The position numbers were made by a program, and so were the translations under genes. Below are positions 19,847-30,605 of a stretch of 47,245 nt of DNA, piece after piece; the first letter of the stretch is position 1; each line of letters starts with the position of its first letter. The stretch comes from Prochlorococcus sp. AG-363-B05 (GTDB taxonomy: Bacteria > Cyanobacteriota > Cyanobacteriia > PCC-6307 > Cyanobiaceae): assembly GCA_003278445.1 (NCBI GenBank), contig QCFD01000005.1, forward strand, positions 1 through 47,245. Direction: 5' to 3'. Under the pieces are notes generated by a model. It was not told the origin of the DNA. It saw only the letters and a list, made by a program, of their open reading frames with translations, and did no database searches.

Positions 19847-21421
19847 ATGGCTGACTTGCCCGAAATTTTTGATGCCAATCTGACTATGAGTATAGATTCT
19901 CAGACTGTATTTCCATGGCTTTCACTCATTGTGCTCCTTCCAGCTGTTGGGGCATTAATAATGCCATTTCTTCCAACACAAGAAAGCAAAAATTCTAATC
20001 TTCCAAGAAATATCTCTCTGATTGTTTTATTAACTGATTTTTTAATAATTGTAGGAGTATTTGCGAATCTATTTAATCCAAGGAGTGAAAGTCTTCAATT
20101 AGTTGAAAGACTTCAATGGCTTCCATCTATTGGGCTTGAATGGTCACTAGGAGTCGATGGCATATCAGCACCGCTTGTAGTTCTAAGCGGACTAATCACT
20201 CTTCTATCAGCAGCGGCAAGTTGGAAAGTCAAACAAAAAACTAGACTTTATTTTGCTTTATTACTTATACAAGCTTCTGCGCAAGCTCTAGTTTTCCTCT
20301 CACAAGATTTTTTACTATTCTTTTTAGCTTGGGAGCTTGAGCTGGTTCCTGTTTATTTATTGATTGCTATTTGGGGAGGGAAAAGGAAACTTTATGCGGC
20401 AACTAAATTTATTCTTTATACAGCACTCGCTTCTCTTTTGATATTAATTAGTGGGCTTGCTTTAGCACTTTCTGGAGATCAATTAACCTTCAATTTAACT
20501 GAAATTGCATCAAAATCTTTTACTGGTAATTTTGGTATTTTTTGTTATTTAGGGTTTTTAATTGGTTTTGGAGTCAAGCTTCCTATTTTTCCTCTACATA
20601 CCTGGCTTCCTGATGCTCATGGTGAGGCCAATGCGCCAGTTTCAATGCTATTAGCTGGTGTTTTATTAAAAATGGGAGGGTATGCTCTTATAAGATTTAA
20701 CGTACAAATTTTACCTGATAGTCATTTATTACTTGCTCCAGCATTAATCATTATTGGAATAGTAAATATTATTTATGGTGCTCTAAATGCTTTTGCTCAA
20801 GACAATGTAAAAAGACGCATAGCATGTAGTTCCGTAAGTCATATGGGTTTTGTTCTTGTTGGAATTGGAGCAGTAAATGCTCTTGGAATTAGTGGGGCAA
20901 TGCTACAGATGATTAGCCATGGACTAATTGCTGCAGCAATGTTTTTTGTGACAGGAAGTTTTTATGAAAGGACCAATACTCTTTCAATACCAAATATGGG
21001 CGGACTAGCAAAAGCTTTGCCAATTACTTTTGCATTCTTCTTGACCAGCTCTCTAGCCTCTCTTGCCTTACCAGGGATGAGTGGATTTATAAGTGAAATC
21101 ACAGTTTTTCTAGGAATAACTAGTCAAGAAGGATTTACTTCATTATTTAGAGCAATAACAATATTACTTGCGGCAATCGGACTGGTTTTAACCCCTATAT
21201 ACCTTCTCTCAATGTGCAGAAGAGTATTCTTTGGTCCTAGGATACCAGCTTTATCGATAGTCAAAGAGATGGATGCGAGAGAGCTTTCAATAGGTTTAAG
21301 CCTCTTAGTCCCTACATTAGTGATTGGTTTTTGGCCGAAAATAGCTATTGATTTATATGAGGTTTCAACGAATGCTCTCGCACAATCATTAATTACCAAT
21401 AACCTTGTACCAATCAGTTAG
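19847..21421 (+). CDS. ndhD: NAD(P)H-quinone oxidoreductase subunit 4 (NdhD)
   Basis: Proton-pumping antiporter-like membrane subunit of the cyanobacterial NDH-1 complex (respiration, cyclic electron flow or CO2 uptake depending on the paralogue). The 524 residues have many membrane helices. Family landmarks: [45 protein letters not shown] with the buried Glu, [22 protein letters not shown] with the channel Lys/His, and [13 protein letters not shown]. It looks like the respiratory NdhD1/D2 type, but the paralogue class needs a tree. An alternative start at ATG 19886 would remove 13 residues. Confidence 0.93.
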   Translation: MADLPEIFDANLTMSIDSQTVFPWLSLIVLLPAVGALIMPFLPTQESKNSNLPRNISLIVLLTDFLIIVGVFANLFNPRSESLQLVERLQWLPSIGLEWSLGVDGISAPLVVLSGLITLLSAAASWKVKQKTRLYFALLLIQASAQALVFLSQDFLLFFLAWELELVPVYLLIAIWGGKRKLYAATKFILYTALASLLILISGLALALSGDQLTFNLTEIASKSFTGNFGIFCYLGFLIGFGVKLPIFPLHTWLPDAHGEANAPVSMLLAGVLLKMGGYALIRFNVQILPDSHLLLAPALIIIGIVNIIYGALNAFAQDNVKRRIACSSVSHMGFVLVGIGAVNALGISGAMLQMISHGLIAAAMFFVTGSFYERTNTLSIPNMGGLAKALPITFAFFLTSSLASLALPGMSGFISEITVFLGITSQEGFTSLFRAITILLAAIGLVLTPIYLLSMCRRVFFGPRIPALSIVKEMDARELSIGLSLLVPTLVIGFWPKIAIDLYEVSTNALAQSLITNNLVPIS

Positions 21422-21437
21422 TTTTTGAATCTAAACA

Positions 21438-23549
21438 ATGACTTCAATCAAGCCAAAAGCACTCTTAAAAGGTGAGGGCCTTCCTGATTACGATAAAATC
21501 ACACCTATTGAGATCACTGAAAATATACCCTTACTAATAAAAGATTTAAATGAAAAATTAAATAAGCTAGAAGAAGAACTCTATCAAAAATTATCAACCG
21601 AAAATCCTCTGAGTTGGGAAGATGTAATGCCTCAACTTTATGAAATAGGAGAGAAACTTAGATGGAGTTGGGGAGTTGTAAGTCATCTAAATGCCGTATG
21701 CAATTCATCAGAGTTACGTGAAGTTCATTCAAGTCAACAGCCTAAAATCGTCAGATTTAGCAACAAGCTTGCACAAAACGAAGTTATTTACAAAGCACTA
21801 GCAAACTTAAAGAATAACAGGAGATTAGAGAACGAAACACAGACAAGAATAATTGAAACCGAACTAATAACAATGAAAAATAAAGGAATTGGTTTAGAGG
21901 TTCATGAAAAGACTATATTTAATTCTCGTAGCGAGCGTTTAGCTGAATTATCAACCATTTTTAGCAACAACGTATTAGATGCAACTAATAACTGGAGTCT
22001 GTTATTAAAGAATCACTCTGAAGTCGAGGGTCTTCCTGAAAGAGCTCTTGAGACATTGGCTATTGCGGCAAGAGAGGCTGGTGATAAGAATGAAAACGGA
22101 AATGACCCAAGCGCTTCCACTGGCCCGTGGAGAGTTGGCTTAGATTTGCCTAGGTATATCCCTTTTCAAACTTATGCAAAAAACAGATCCGCTAGAGAAA
22201 AAGTTTATAGAGCATATGTAAGCAGGGCTAGCGTTGGGAAACTTAGTAACAAAAAAATAATTGAAGAGATTTTAGATCTTAGAAATAAGCAAGCAAGACA
22301 ATTGGGATATAAAAACTGGTGCCAAATTAGTTTAGCCACCAAAATGGCGGACAATGAAGAAGAAGTTGAGAAATTACTTGAAGAGTTACGATTAGCGGCA
22401 ATACCTTATGCTAAAAAAGAACTTATACAACTACGCGAATGTGCCAAAAGGAATGGAGAAAACGATGATTTCGAGCTATCTCCATGGGATCTAAGTTTTT
22501 GGGCAGAAGTTCTACGAAAAGAGAGATACGACCTTGACCAAGAGAAACTCAGACCATGGTTCCCTTTAGATCAAGTTCTTAATGGACTATTCAATTTATG
22601 TAAAAGACTATTTGAAATAGAAATAGAAGAAGCTCATAACAAAGTACCTTTATGGCATGAAGATGTCCGTTTCTTTAATGTTAAAAATTTAGATGGCCAA
22701 AAAATTGCATCTTTCTATCTAGATCCCTACAGTCGTCCTGCAACAAAAAGAGGAGGTGCATGGATGGATGAATGTCTATGTAGAAATCAAAAAGAGAAAG
22801 GTAACATTGTTCTTCCAGTAGCCTATTTAGTTTGCAATCAAACACCACCTGTTGAAGACAAACCTAGTCTGATGAGTTTTGAAGAAGTGGAAACACTCTT
22901 CCACGAATTTGGGCATGGACTACAACATATGCTAACAACTGTCGCTTATCCACAAGCAGCAGGTATTAATAACGTTGAATGGGATGCAGTCGAATTAGCA
23001 AGTCAATTTATGGAGAATTGGTGCTTAGAAGATCAAACAATTTCCGAAATAGCAATTCATTGGAAGACTAAGGAGTCATTAGCAGAATCCGAAATCAATA
23101 AATTGAGGCTAAGCAGAACATTTAATTCTGGACTTGCAACTCTAAGGCAAATACATTTTGCCCTAACTGACCTAAAACTCCATAGTCAATGGAATGAAGA
23201 TTCACCAATTTCTCCAGATGAGTTACGTCGACAAATCGGGAAAGAGACAACCGTGCTTGATCCTATTCCTGAAGACCAATTTCTGTGTGCTTTCAGTCAT
23301 ATCTTTGCTGGTGGCTATGCTGCTGGATACTACTCTTACAAATGGGCTGAGGTGCTCAGTGCTGATGCCTTTGCTGCATTTGAGGAGGCAGGACTTTCTA
23401 ATCCAGATGAAGTCCGAAAAATTGGTAAAAAATATCGTGATTCAATTCTTAGTCTTGGTGGTAGTCGATCACCTAATCAAGTTTTCAGACAATTTAGAGG
23501 AAGACTACCTTCTACAAAAGCTCTCATAAGACATAGTGGTCTTGATTAG
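21438..23549 (+). CDS. prlC: Oligopeptidase A-like M3 metallopeptidase
   Basis: Zinc peptidase that degrades short peptides in the cytoplasm. The 703 residues include the metal motif HEFGH (residues 489-493) with the third ligand Glu about 28 residues later (NVEWDAVELASQFMENW), and FAGGYAAGYYSYKWAEVLSADAF, the C-terminal substrate loop of the M3 family. The N-terminal helical part is complete. It is the last gene of the trpS-prlC plus-strand run. Its 3' end overlaps the converging lipase-like gene by 4 bp. Confidence 0.94.
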   Translation: MTSIKPKALLKGEGLPDYDKITPIEITENIPLLIKDLNEKLNKLEEELYQKLSTENPLSWEDVMPQLYEIGEKLRWSWGVVSHLNAVCNSSELREVHSSQQPKIVRFSNKLAQNEVIYKALANLKNNRRLENETQTRIIETELITMKNKGIGLEVHEKTIFNSRSERLAELSTIFSNNVLDATNNWSLLLKNHSEVEGLPERALETLAIAAREAGDKNENGNDPSASTGPWRVGLDLPRYIPFQTYAKNRSAREKVYRAYVSRASVGKLSNKKIIEEILDLRNKQARQLGYKNWCQISLATKMADNEEEVEKLLEELRLAAIPYAKKELIQLRECAKRNGENDDFELSPWDLSFWAEVLRKERYDLDQEKLRPWFPLDQVLNGLFNLCKRLFEIEIEEAHNKVPLWHEDVRFFNVKNLDGQKIASFYLDPYSRPATKRGGAWMDECLCRNQKEKGNIVLPVAYLVCNQTPPVEDKPSLMSFEEVETLFHEFGHGLQHMLTTVAYPQAAGINNVEWDAVELASQFMENWCLEDQTISEIAIHWKTKESLAESEINKLRLSRTFNSGLATLRQIHFALTDLKLHSQWNEDSPISPDELRRQIGKETTVLDPIPEDQFLCAFSHIFAGGYAAGYYSYKWAEVLSADAFAAFEEAGLSNPDEVRKIGKKYRDSILSLGGSRSPNQVFRQFRGRLPSTKALIRHSGLD

Positions 23550-24148
23550 AACTCATTAAAGATCCTATTAGTTAAAATATCTAAAGCACTAGAATTAGTT
23601 ATCAATTCTTTATGTGTCAATACAGGTAAGTGATAAGAATCGCCTATTGAAAGTTTTGCTTGCCAACCTGGAAATGACATCAAGTCCCACTTAGTAAAAT
23701 AGCTAATACATTCAACCTTTTCTAAAGGAGTCAAGTCGTCATTTAATTGAGATAATAAACTACTACCTCTTTTCATCTCTGCAATCCCAGGCATAAAGGA
23801 TGAAGGAATCATCTGAGCTGTGTAAGTTCCAAGATGAGGTGTACCAATACTAAAAAAACGTTTTGTTCTTAAAAAGCCATTGAAATTTTGCAACCAAATC
23901 CTGCTAATTAATCCGCCCATTGAGAAACCAACGATATCAATTTCTATTTCAGGGCCCACTAATTCCTCAATCTTTGATTCAAGGTCTATAGCTAACTTTC
24001 GGAGGGATATCTTCCCAAATTTATGTGGCAAATGTGGCCTATAAACTTGATAGTCATCTTCTTTTATTTTTTCTATTAATTTTTCAAATAATTTAGGATT
24101 GTTCCACAAACCATGAATAAGAAAAATTGGTCTTTTATTTAAATTCAA
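23546..24148 (-). CDS. Lipase-like alpha/beta hydrolase
   Basis: 200-residue hydrolase with LIHGLWNN near the N-terminus (oxyanion-hole HG) and the nucleophile elbow GFSMGG with Ser76. Candidate acid and base are Asp155 (KWDLMSFP) and His179 (LTHKEL). The IGTPHLGT segment is typical of triacylglycerol-lipase-like proteins such as the LipA/EstA and PGAP1-related groups. No signal peptide is seen, so it should be cytoplasmic. The substrate cannot be told. It follows folB directly on the minus strand. Confidence 0.82.
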   Translation of the reverse strand: MNLNKRPIFLIHGLWNNPKLFEKLIEKIKEDDYQVYRPHLPHKFGKISLRKLAIDLESKIEELVGPEIEIDIVGFSMGGLISRIWLQNFNGFLRTKRFFSIGTPHLGTYTAQMIPSSFMPGIAEMKRGSSLLSQLNDDLTPLEKVECISYFTKWDLMSFPGWQAKLSIGDSYHLPVLTHKELITNSSALDILTNRIFNEF

Positions 24149-24538
24149 TTAATTAGTTAGAGATGAGTAATTCCTTTGTTTCTCGATCAAAACACTTCCA
24201 GTAAATCCATCTATTGGTGGAGAGCATTTCTTCAGCCTAATATTGATTGGAACTTTCCCATATAGAGACTCAAGAAGGTTCAAGATTTGATCACTAAAAT
24301 ATTCTATCGTTAAGCATTTGATTTTAAACGAAAGGTTTTGAACAGCTTTAATAACTTCGCTATAGTCAATAGATTTATCTAGTTGATCAAGTTTTGAGGC
24401 CTCATCCAAATCCAAACAAAAGGTAATATCCAGAACAAAAGACTGACCATTTATACGTTCATTTTCTAAAACACCAACATGAGCCCAAAGATTTATATCT
24501 CTTATATGAATTGCACTTAAATTATTAAATTGATTCAT
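24149..24538 (-). CDS. folB: Dihydroneopterin aldolase
   Basis: Folate-pathway enzyme converting 7,8-dihydroneopterin to 6-hydroxymethyl-7,8-dihydropterin. The 129 residues begin with [19 protein letters not shown], the family's start with the conserved Glu pocket, followed by [16 protein letters not shown] and [13 protein letters not shown]. The pattern [21 protein letters not shown] matches the C-terminal strand with the usual K-x-x-PP. It overlaps the proA start by 4 bp and abuts the lipase-like gene, so the three likely form an operon. Confidence 0.92.
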   Translation of the reverse strand: MNQFNNLSAIHIRDINLWAHVGVLENERINGQSFVLDITFCLDLDEASKLDQLDKSIDYSEVIKAVQNLSFKIKCLTIEYFSDQILNLLESLYGKVPINIRLKKCSPPIDGFTGSVLIEKQRNYSSLTN

Positions 24539-25851
24539 AATGGCAAATCGATGTGAGAAAAACTTCTATCTCCAGAAGCGAAATCCTTAACGAGATCTCC
24601 ATCACCTCTTAAAAAATAGCGATAAGTAACCAAACCCTCTAAACCAACTGGGCCTCTTGGAGGAAGAGTCTGAGTACTTATACCAACTTCAGCCCCAAAG
24701 CCATACCGAAAACCATCTGCAAAGCGAGTAGAGCAATTGTGATAAACACCTGCACTATCTACTGAACGTAGAAATTTTTCAGCAATCTCTTTATCATTAG
24801 TAGCTATTGCTTCAGTATGACGAGAGCTATATTTACGAATATGTTCAATAGCTTCATCTATATTGCGAACAATTTTGATTGAAAGAATTAAGTCCAGATA
24901 TTCTGTAGACCAATCTTCGTCAGTAGCTGGATTTTCCACCCCTAGAGATTGACTCTTAGCATCTCCCTTAATAGTTACTCCTGCATTAGAAAAGATTGGC
25001 AAGCTTTTTCTTAAAAATTTATCTGCAACATTTTCATGAATTAATAATGTTTCAATTGCATTGCAAGCAGCTGGATATTGAATCTTACTATCCAAAGCTA
25101 TACTTATGGCTTTATCAATATCTACAAAATCATCTACATATAGGTGACAAATCCCATCAGCATGTCCTAAAACAGGTATACGTGTATTTTCTTGTATAAA
25201 TTGAACTAATTCATTACTACCTCTTGGTATTATCAAATTCACGAATCGATCTAAACGCAATAAACCTAAACTTTCTTGACGTGTAGTTAGCAAAGACAAC
25301 GATCCTGCACCTACATTTGATTTATTTAATCCCATATTAAGAGAATCCATTATAGCCCTATTAGTTGATCTTGCTTCACTCCCTCCTTTCAATAATGCTC
25401 CGTTACCAGAACGAACAGCAAGAGAAGCTATTTGTATTAATGCATCAGGTCTAGATTCAAAAATCACTCCTAACACACCTAATGGAACTGTCACTCTCTC
25501 AAGAATTAGATGTTCATCTAATTTCCTATGTAGCTGCCTATGACCAATTGGGTCCGAAAGATTTGACACTTTCAGGACACCTTCAATACATCCTTTAAGT
25601 TTAGTTTCCGTTAATTGAAGTCTTGATAGAAGTGATTTATTTAAGCCTTCTTTTTTGGATCGTTCAATATCTATTAAGTTTGCTTCTAGAATCTCATCAG
25701 CGCTATCATTCAAAGCATTTGCCATTACAGTCAAAGCCTCAATTCTCTGTTCATCATTCGCTTGACCAAGCGAAATAGAGGCTTCTTTGACACGCTCTGC
25801 TTCTTTAATTAGCAGGGGAGAAGGGTTTGGGACAGATAATTTTGTACTCAT
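24535..25851 (-). CDS. proA: Gamma-glutamyl phosphate reductase
   Basis: NADPH-dependent reductase of the aldehyde-dehydrogenase fold, second step of proline synthesis. Seen: [74 protein letters not shown], the catalytic Cys in [12 protein letters not shown], and the C-terminal TEVGISTQ-like [22 protein letters not shown]. The 438 residues are complete. proA is first in a minus-strand run with folB and the lipase-like gene. The 149 bp upstream carry no feature I can name. Confidence 0.96.
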   Translation of the reverse strand: MSTKLSVPNPSPLLIKEAERVKEASISLGQANDEQRIEALTVMANALNDSADEILEANLIDIERSKKEGLNKSLLSRLQLTETKLKGCIEGVLKVSNLSDPIGHRQLHRKLDEHLILERVTVPLGVLGVIFESRPDALIQIASLAVRSGNGALLKGGSEARSTNRAIMDSLNMGLNKSNVGAGSLSLLTTRQESLGLLRLDRFVNLIIPRGSNELVQFIQENTRIPVLGHADGICHLYVDDFVDIDKAISIALDSKIQYPAACNAIETLLIHENVADKFLRKSLPIFSNAGVTIKGDAKSQSLGVENPATDEDWSTEYLDLILSIKIVRNIDEAIEHIRKYSSRHTEAIATNDKEIAEKFLRSVDSAGVYHNCSTRFADGFRYGFGAEVGISTQTLPPRGPVGLEGLVTYRYFLRGDGDLVKDFASGDRSFSHIDLPL

Positions 25852-26000
25852 TAGATTTAGATCAACTTTTTAATCAAAGATAGTTTTGGCACGCAACTTC
25901 AAAATATTACTTTGATGCCTAACCAAGCAATAAAAAAAGATAAAAATCAATTGAGTTAAGTATTTTTTAATTAGATAGTGGTTGTTCAACTATGTTTTTT

Positions 26001-29000
26001 CTAATATCTAAAAAACAATTGAAGCTGACTTTGCCAATTCCCATTCTTATCAAAAGAGCCAAGCAAACCCATATTTGAATTCACTTGAAAAGTAATATTT
26101 CCTTTAGGTGGAATATCTTCTCGGTTAGGAGCCGCCTGGACTGAAAAATTAATTTTCTCACTAAGGTCAAAACCTAGTTCGGTTACCCATGCCTGTTGCC
26201 CTAGGTGATTAGCATCATCTTGATCTGCGCTTTGAGAATTACTTTCACTAGAATCATTGTCCACCTTCGGCCCACTTATATAAGTAGGATAAAGAGATAT
26301 TTGAACCCTATCATCTAAAAATCCATTGAGATTACCTTGAACATAAGAAGCAACAGATCTATTCAACAAACTAGCTACCACATCGCCATCACCTCCACTG
26401 CTTATTAGATTTGCGAGAGAATTACCCCCAATGAGTCCTATCAACTCACTTCTCCCCAAAGACGGAGTACTTCTTAATTGAAAATTGTCGCCAATTCGAT
26501 CCGCAGGTCCAGAGGCTGTTACTTCAACATTTACAAAACGAGATCCTCCAATACCAAGCGATGCCATACCATTAGAGTCGAAATTACTTACTTCTCTAAC
26601 ATTATCTGGAACGCGACTTCTTAATGTCACGTCAACGAATGGGACCAATCCCATAGAAGGAACAAATACGGCTACATTAGGTTCGCTCTGATCAAGATTA
26701 AAAGTAGTTGTAAAAAGATTAACGTAGCCACTAACAAGCTTAATAACTCCACTAACTTCAAGGGTTTCATCAAAGGCACCATTCAAGAACAGAAATCCAT
26801 TCGTTTCAAAGCTTGCCAAAGGTTGAGAAACTAATCGCAATGAAGGGCCAAGTATGATCTTTAAATTATCAAAGCTTATCAAGCCTAATCCCTTAGGGAA
26901 ACCAGCACTAACCATTCGACTAGCAGGGGCATTTTCATCTTGAATAAATAAGACCAGTGGTCCCTTCTGGTTCCAGTCTTGTTCAGGAAAACTACGAATT
27001 CTATTAGTCTGTGAATCTTTTGCTCGGCCTGAATTATTAGATTTAGACTTTTCAGTCTTATTAGATCTTTTAGCAAAAATCGAGCCTTCTGAAATGAATA
27101 CTTCACCTGCGAATTGAGGCTTCAGAATAGATCCCTTAATAATAGTTTTGGATGAAACTTTGATATCAGTAAGTTCTGTTTTGATTCGCGTTTTTTCTAT
27201 GGAAAGAGTTAATGGCTCACTTTCAATTAATTTAGAGTCAAACAACGAAATTCCACCTTGACTATTAATAACCCCATTTGGACCAAGATTTGCTTTGAAT
27301 TGTCGGACTTCAACTCTATTAAAATCAAAAACTATTGTGCTATTCAAATTATTAATTTCTATATCTTGCAAAAAGAGCTCACTGTTTTTTAAAACCATAA
27401 AACCATTAGCGACAGGTTTTACAGGAGTTCCCCTTACAATCAAACTCAGGTCTACTGTCCCAGAGGCCCAAGAAACACTTCCTTTTGACAGTCCAGTTAA
27501 AAAAGCCAAGCCATCCCCGTGACTTTCAACTTTAAGGTCAATTGGAGAAGAATTAAATAATGGATAAACTCCCGTTAATAAAACAGGGTTTTTAGAAGAT
27601 TTATCCCTTATAGCAACATCGAATGCAAGATAATTATCTTCATATAAAATATTCCCATTATCTAAAATAATATTTCTATCATAAATCTCTGCATCATCAA
27701 TTACAAGTTCAACATTAACTTTTGGAGCCCCATTAGTTAAACTATATTTCCCCATAAAACCAAAATAACCATTAACTGCTGAAGGGATTGGTGCGACTAA
27801 AGATAATAATGAAAAATTAAAGTCAAGAAATGAAAAGCTACCATAACCAGAGCCTAAGTCCCCATAAAAAGTAATATTAAAAGGCTTTATTTCATTATCA
27901 TTTGTCACGTTCAATTTATTTGTCCAAACTTTACCAAAGGCTTTTGCTTCTAACTTCAAGTCCGAAAGATTTGGGCCACTTAGAGTAATATCCGCGTTAA
28001 CTTTTCCAATAAGATCATAAGGATTAATAAAGCTTTTACTATTTTCCTTAGCAATATCTTCTCTATAAGAATTCTGAGATTTAGTTAAAGCTTTTAGTTG
28101 ACTATCTAGTGAACTATTGGGTAAACCAATTATAATATTCCCTAAATCTTTAGCTTTACCAATAGCCTCTGAATATTTTAATCCCAATTTAGGTACTTCT
28201 AAAGCTGTTGCAACTATCCAACTAGAGCTTACATCCTCTAATTTTGCTGTTAAGGAAAATTCAGATTCTTTCTTGATATCAAATTTAATCTTACCTTCTT
28301 CAGGTGGTATTAATTCACCCGTTAAATTAGTTTCAGAATTTTCAATTTGACCTTTAATACTTGCCTTATTCAACTTAAAACCTAACAATCTAAAATAATT
28401 TAAATCCAACTCACCATTGACAAATATTGGATCCATAGAAAAGACTCCTTTACCAGAGATTTCACCGAAGATTCGCTTAAAAATCTTTTCAGGTGGGAAA
28501 GCAATCTCTACTCGATCTAGCCTAAATTTGTTAGCTGTCCATTCAAAGAAGTTTGATTTAGGAAGTAAAGTTATTTTACCGCCGAATCTATCTAAAGTTA
28601 AATCATTAAAATTACCATCCTTATTTAAGTTAAGTTTAAGCATCCCAGGAATCGATGCACCATCTGATTCCATTTCCAAGCTACCCCATTTGTTTTTATT
28701 TGGATCTCGAATAAACGTCCCTTTCCATTTCTCTCTTAAACGGATACCATTAGTTTGTGGATTATCTAAAGCAATATCAATCCTAGAATTAAGATTGGAC
28801 AATGAACCTTTAAAATAACCTTTTGTGTTTAAATTACCTGATAAAGAAGTATTTAATATTGGATTCAAAGCGCCCAAAGGAAAAGATTCCAAATTAAAGT
28901 TAGAATCTAAATCTCCAAAAAGAAAACGTCTATTAACAATTGAAATTGGTAATTTAATTCTTAAAGATAGAGGTTTATGATCTAAATCTTTTACTTTAAC

Positions 29001-29951
29001 GTAGGCAGAAGAGGTTATTTCATTTTTTTTAAATAGGACTTCAAGTGCATTAGATATAGACCAATAACCATAATTCCAGCTTGAGTTAATCAGGTTAAGC
29101 TTATCATTTTTACATTTTATCTGTGATTTATTAGTAGACAAAGTATCACTTAGAATACCTCCTCTTAGGGTTAAATTCTCTAGGTTTATATCACCTTTAC
29201 AACTTACAACACCTTTTTTTATACCTAATTTAAAGTCAGCATTAATGTCTCCTTTTGCGATAATATTAGAATGATTACCTAAAATGTCCTGTAGAATATC
29301 AAGTTTAAGTTTATTAATTCTTGCTTTAGTTTTAAACTCCAATCCATCCCAATACCCCTTTCCAGAAAGATTAATACTTCCTTGCTTTTTAGAATCTATA
29401 TTAATTGTGCCAAAAATCTTGTTATTTGCAAGATTCAAACCTATATTGCCCTTGGCTAATAATATTGTTTTCCCAGAATTAAATACAATTTTAGTCGGTT
29501 CATTTAGATTAATTCTTAGCTGAATATTATTTTGTTTAGAATTATCTAATTGGGGCATCACCCAAAAAGAGCCGGTGTCATTTCTTCTTAACAAGATATT
29601 GGTTCCTTTTGGATTAAATATTGCTACTGGTTGCCAATTAAATAAACTTGCAAGAGGAGCAAATTTAATTGTTAAATTGGAAATCTCAACTGAAGAAGAA
29701 TCTTTTATACCTGGAAGCAACTTCGTTGGGCCCAGCTCAACACCCCATGGTCTAAGACTCCTATAGGCGCCGATTTCCAAAGGATGACCTAATGAATTAG
29801 ATAGTGTTTTTTCAATTTGAGGCGAAAATCGACTTATAGTTTTACCGACCATGAGATCTGCAGCACTCCACATCAAAACGCCACCAAGTGCTACGAAGGT
29901 TCCCGTAAGTCCCCAACGTTTTAATCTTTTAACAGCCCTCTCATCTCCCAT
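26001..29951 (-). CDS. tamB: TamB-like / DUF490 (AsmA-superfamily) envelope protein
   Basis: Very large envelope protein of 1316 residues. The N-terminus has one membrane anchor (about residues 13-33, LTGTFVALGGVLMWSAADLM) and then long stretches of beta-strand-rich, repeat-like sequence typical of bridge-like lipid-transfer proteins. The C-terminal about 350 residues are the DUF490/TamB domain, including PFVDVTLRSRVPDNVREVSNFDSNG, LRSTPSLGRSELIGLIGG and a closing LQLFFRY ending in an aromatic. Likely role: outer-membrane protein or lipid delivery between the membranes, inferred from the family. It is shorter than many proteobacterial or freshwater cyanobacterial relatives. It is divergent from ycf51 across 66 bp. 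Confidence 0.88.
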   Translation of the reverse strand: MGDERAVKRLKRWGLTGTFVALGGVLMWSAADLMVGKTISRFSPQIEKTLSNSLGHPLEIGAYRSLRPWGVELGPTKLLPGIKDSSSVEISNLTIKFAPLASLFNWQPVAIFNPKGTNILLRRNDTGSFWVMPQLDNSKQNNIQLRINLNEPTKIVFNSGKTILLAKGNIGLNLANNKIFGTINIDSKKQGSINLSGKGYWDGLEFKTKARINKLKLDILQDILGNHSNIIAKGDINADFKLGIKKGVVSCKGDINLENLTLRGGILSDTLSTNKSQIKCKNDKLNLINSSWNYGYWSISNALEVLFKKNEITSSAYVKVKDLDHKPLSLRIKLPISIVNRRFLFGDLDSNFNLESFPLGALNPILNTSLSGNLNTKGYFKGSLSNLNSRIDIALDNPQTNGIRLREKWKGTFIRDPNKNKWGSLEMESDGASIPGMLKLNLNKDGNFNDLTLDRFGGKITLLPKSNFFEWTANKFRLDRVEIAFPPEKIFKRIFGEISGKGVFSMDPIFVNGELDLNYFRLLGFKLNKASIKGQIENSETNLTGELIPPEEGKIKFDIKKESEFSLTAKLEDVSSSWIVATALEVPKLGLKYSEAIGKAKDLGNIIIGLPNSSLDSQLKALTKSQNSYREDIAKENSKSFINPYDLIGKVNADITLSGPNLSDLKLEAKAFGKVWTNKLNVTNDNEIKPFNITFYGDLGSGYGSFSFLDFNFSLLSLVAPIPSAVNGYFGFMGKYSLTNGAPKVNVELVIDDAEIYDRNIILDNGNILYEDNYLAFDVAIRDKSSKNPVLLTGVYPLFNSSPIDLKVESHGDGLAFLTGLSKGSVSWASGTVDLSLIVRGTPVKPVANGFMVLKNSELFLQDIEINNLNSTIVFDFNRVEVRQFKANLGPNGVINSQGGISLFDSKLIESEPLTLSIEKTRIKTELTDIKVSSKTIIKGSILKPQFAGEVFISEGSIFAKRSNKTEKSKSNNSGRAKDSQTNRIRSFPEQDWNQKGPLVLFIQDENAPASRMVSAGFPKGLGLISFDNLKIILGPSLRLVSQPLASFETNGFLFLNGAFDETLEVSGVIKLVSGYVNLFTTTFNLDQSEPNVAVFVPSMGLVPFVDVTLRSRVPDNVREVSNFDSNGMASLGIGGSRFVNVEVTASGPADRIGDNFQLRSTPSLGRSELIGLIGGNSLANLISSGGDGDVVASLLNRSVASYVQGNLNGFLDDRVQISLYPTYISGPKVDNDSSESNSQSADQDDANHLGQQAWVTELGFDLSEKINFSVQAAPNREDIPPKGNITFQVNSNMGLLGSFDKNGNWQSQLQLFFRY

Positions 29952-30017
29952 GAAACATTATTCTAAGATTTGGGGAGCTAACAAACTATAAAGAATCAAC
30001 TCAGGAGAAACCAGCCT

Positions 30018-30605
30018 ATGTCTATTATTGAAGTTATCCAAGATGCTACCAGATGGCTAGCCTGGGGAGGCTTTGGACTTAGCCTCTTGACAGTTTTGGC
30101 TTATTTATTTAAGTGGAAGATTAAGTTTCGACTAACTGGGATAACAATTTTCACTGTTTTACTATCTGCCAGCTGCTGGGCCTTCGATCAAAGTTATAGA
30201 CCCCCTGTCAATATAGAGGGTTACAAATATGCTCCTATTGTTTATGACAATGGATTTGATTTAGTTGTTGCACAAGCATCAAATGATTTTCCAGAAGAAG
30301 CTATAAAACCAACATTGCTTCAAATAGCTGCTAATTTAAAAGGAGGTGGAAGAAATGGCGCTCAAGTTAAAGTTAGGCTTAGAAAGGTTGAATCAGCAGG
30401 AGATGGAATAAGTAAACCAATTATTCTTGGTGAAATCATAAAAGATTTAAACGAATCAAAAATAATAGAGTTACCAGATAGAAGTTATTCTCTAGACGAA
30501 GACTTATCAAATGAAGTTGATAGTCAGGAAAGTTATTCAATAGACGAAGACTTATCAAATGAAGTTGATAGTCAGGAAAGTTATTCAATAGAAGCTTATG
30601 AATAA
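30018..30605 (+). CDS. ycf51: Ycf51 family protein (DUF2518) with duplicated acidic tail
   Basis: 195-residue protein with two N-terminal membrane helices (about residues 12-28 and 40-55) and a conserved domain to about residue 150 (PPVNIEGYKYAPIVYDNGFDLVV, KPTLLQIAANLKGGG) matching the Ycf51 family of cyanobacteria and red-lineage plastids, function unknown. A good Shine-Dalgarno AGGAG (30003-30007) precedes ATG 30018. The C-terminal 40 residues are two copies of an acidic 16-mer plus a partial third, created by a recent DNA duplication (see repeat entry). The next gene's ATG overlaps the stop region by 8 bp. Confidence 0.85.
   Translation: MSIIEVIQDATRWLAWGGFGLSLLTVLAYLFKWKIKFRLTGITIFTVLLSASCWAFDQSYRPPVNIEGYKYAPIVYDNGFDLVVAQASNDFPEEAIKPTLLQIAANLKGGGRNGAQVKVRLRKVESAGDGISKPIILGEIIKDLNESKIIELPDRSYSLDEDLSNEVDSQESYSIDEDLSNEVDSQESYSIEAYE
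30483..30605 (+). repeat. 48-bp in-frame tandem duplication at the 3' end of ycf51
   Basis: Two nearly identical 48-bp units, 30483-30530 and 30531-30578, followed by a partial third unit that covers the stop codon. They encode SYSLDEDLSNEVDSQE and SYSIDEDLSNEVDSQE, then SYSIEAYE. The near identity at DNA level points to a recent slippage or unequal-crossover event; the unit length is a multiple of three, so the frame is kept. Confidence 0.95.

Noticed and set aside
19567..19878. 103-codon minus-strand ORF opposite thrB
   Set aside because: Antisense shadow of the conserved GHMP kinase 3' half; Ala/Leu-rich with no domain.
28417..28818. 133-codon plus-strand ORF opposite tamB
   Set aside because: It is antisense to a convincing 1316-residue gene and its composition mirrors that gene's codon pattern; no domain or start signal.
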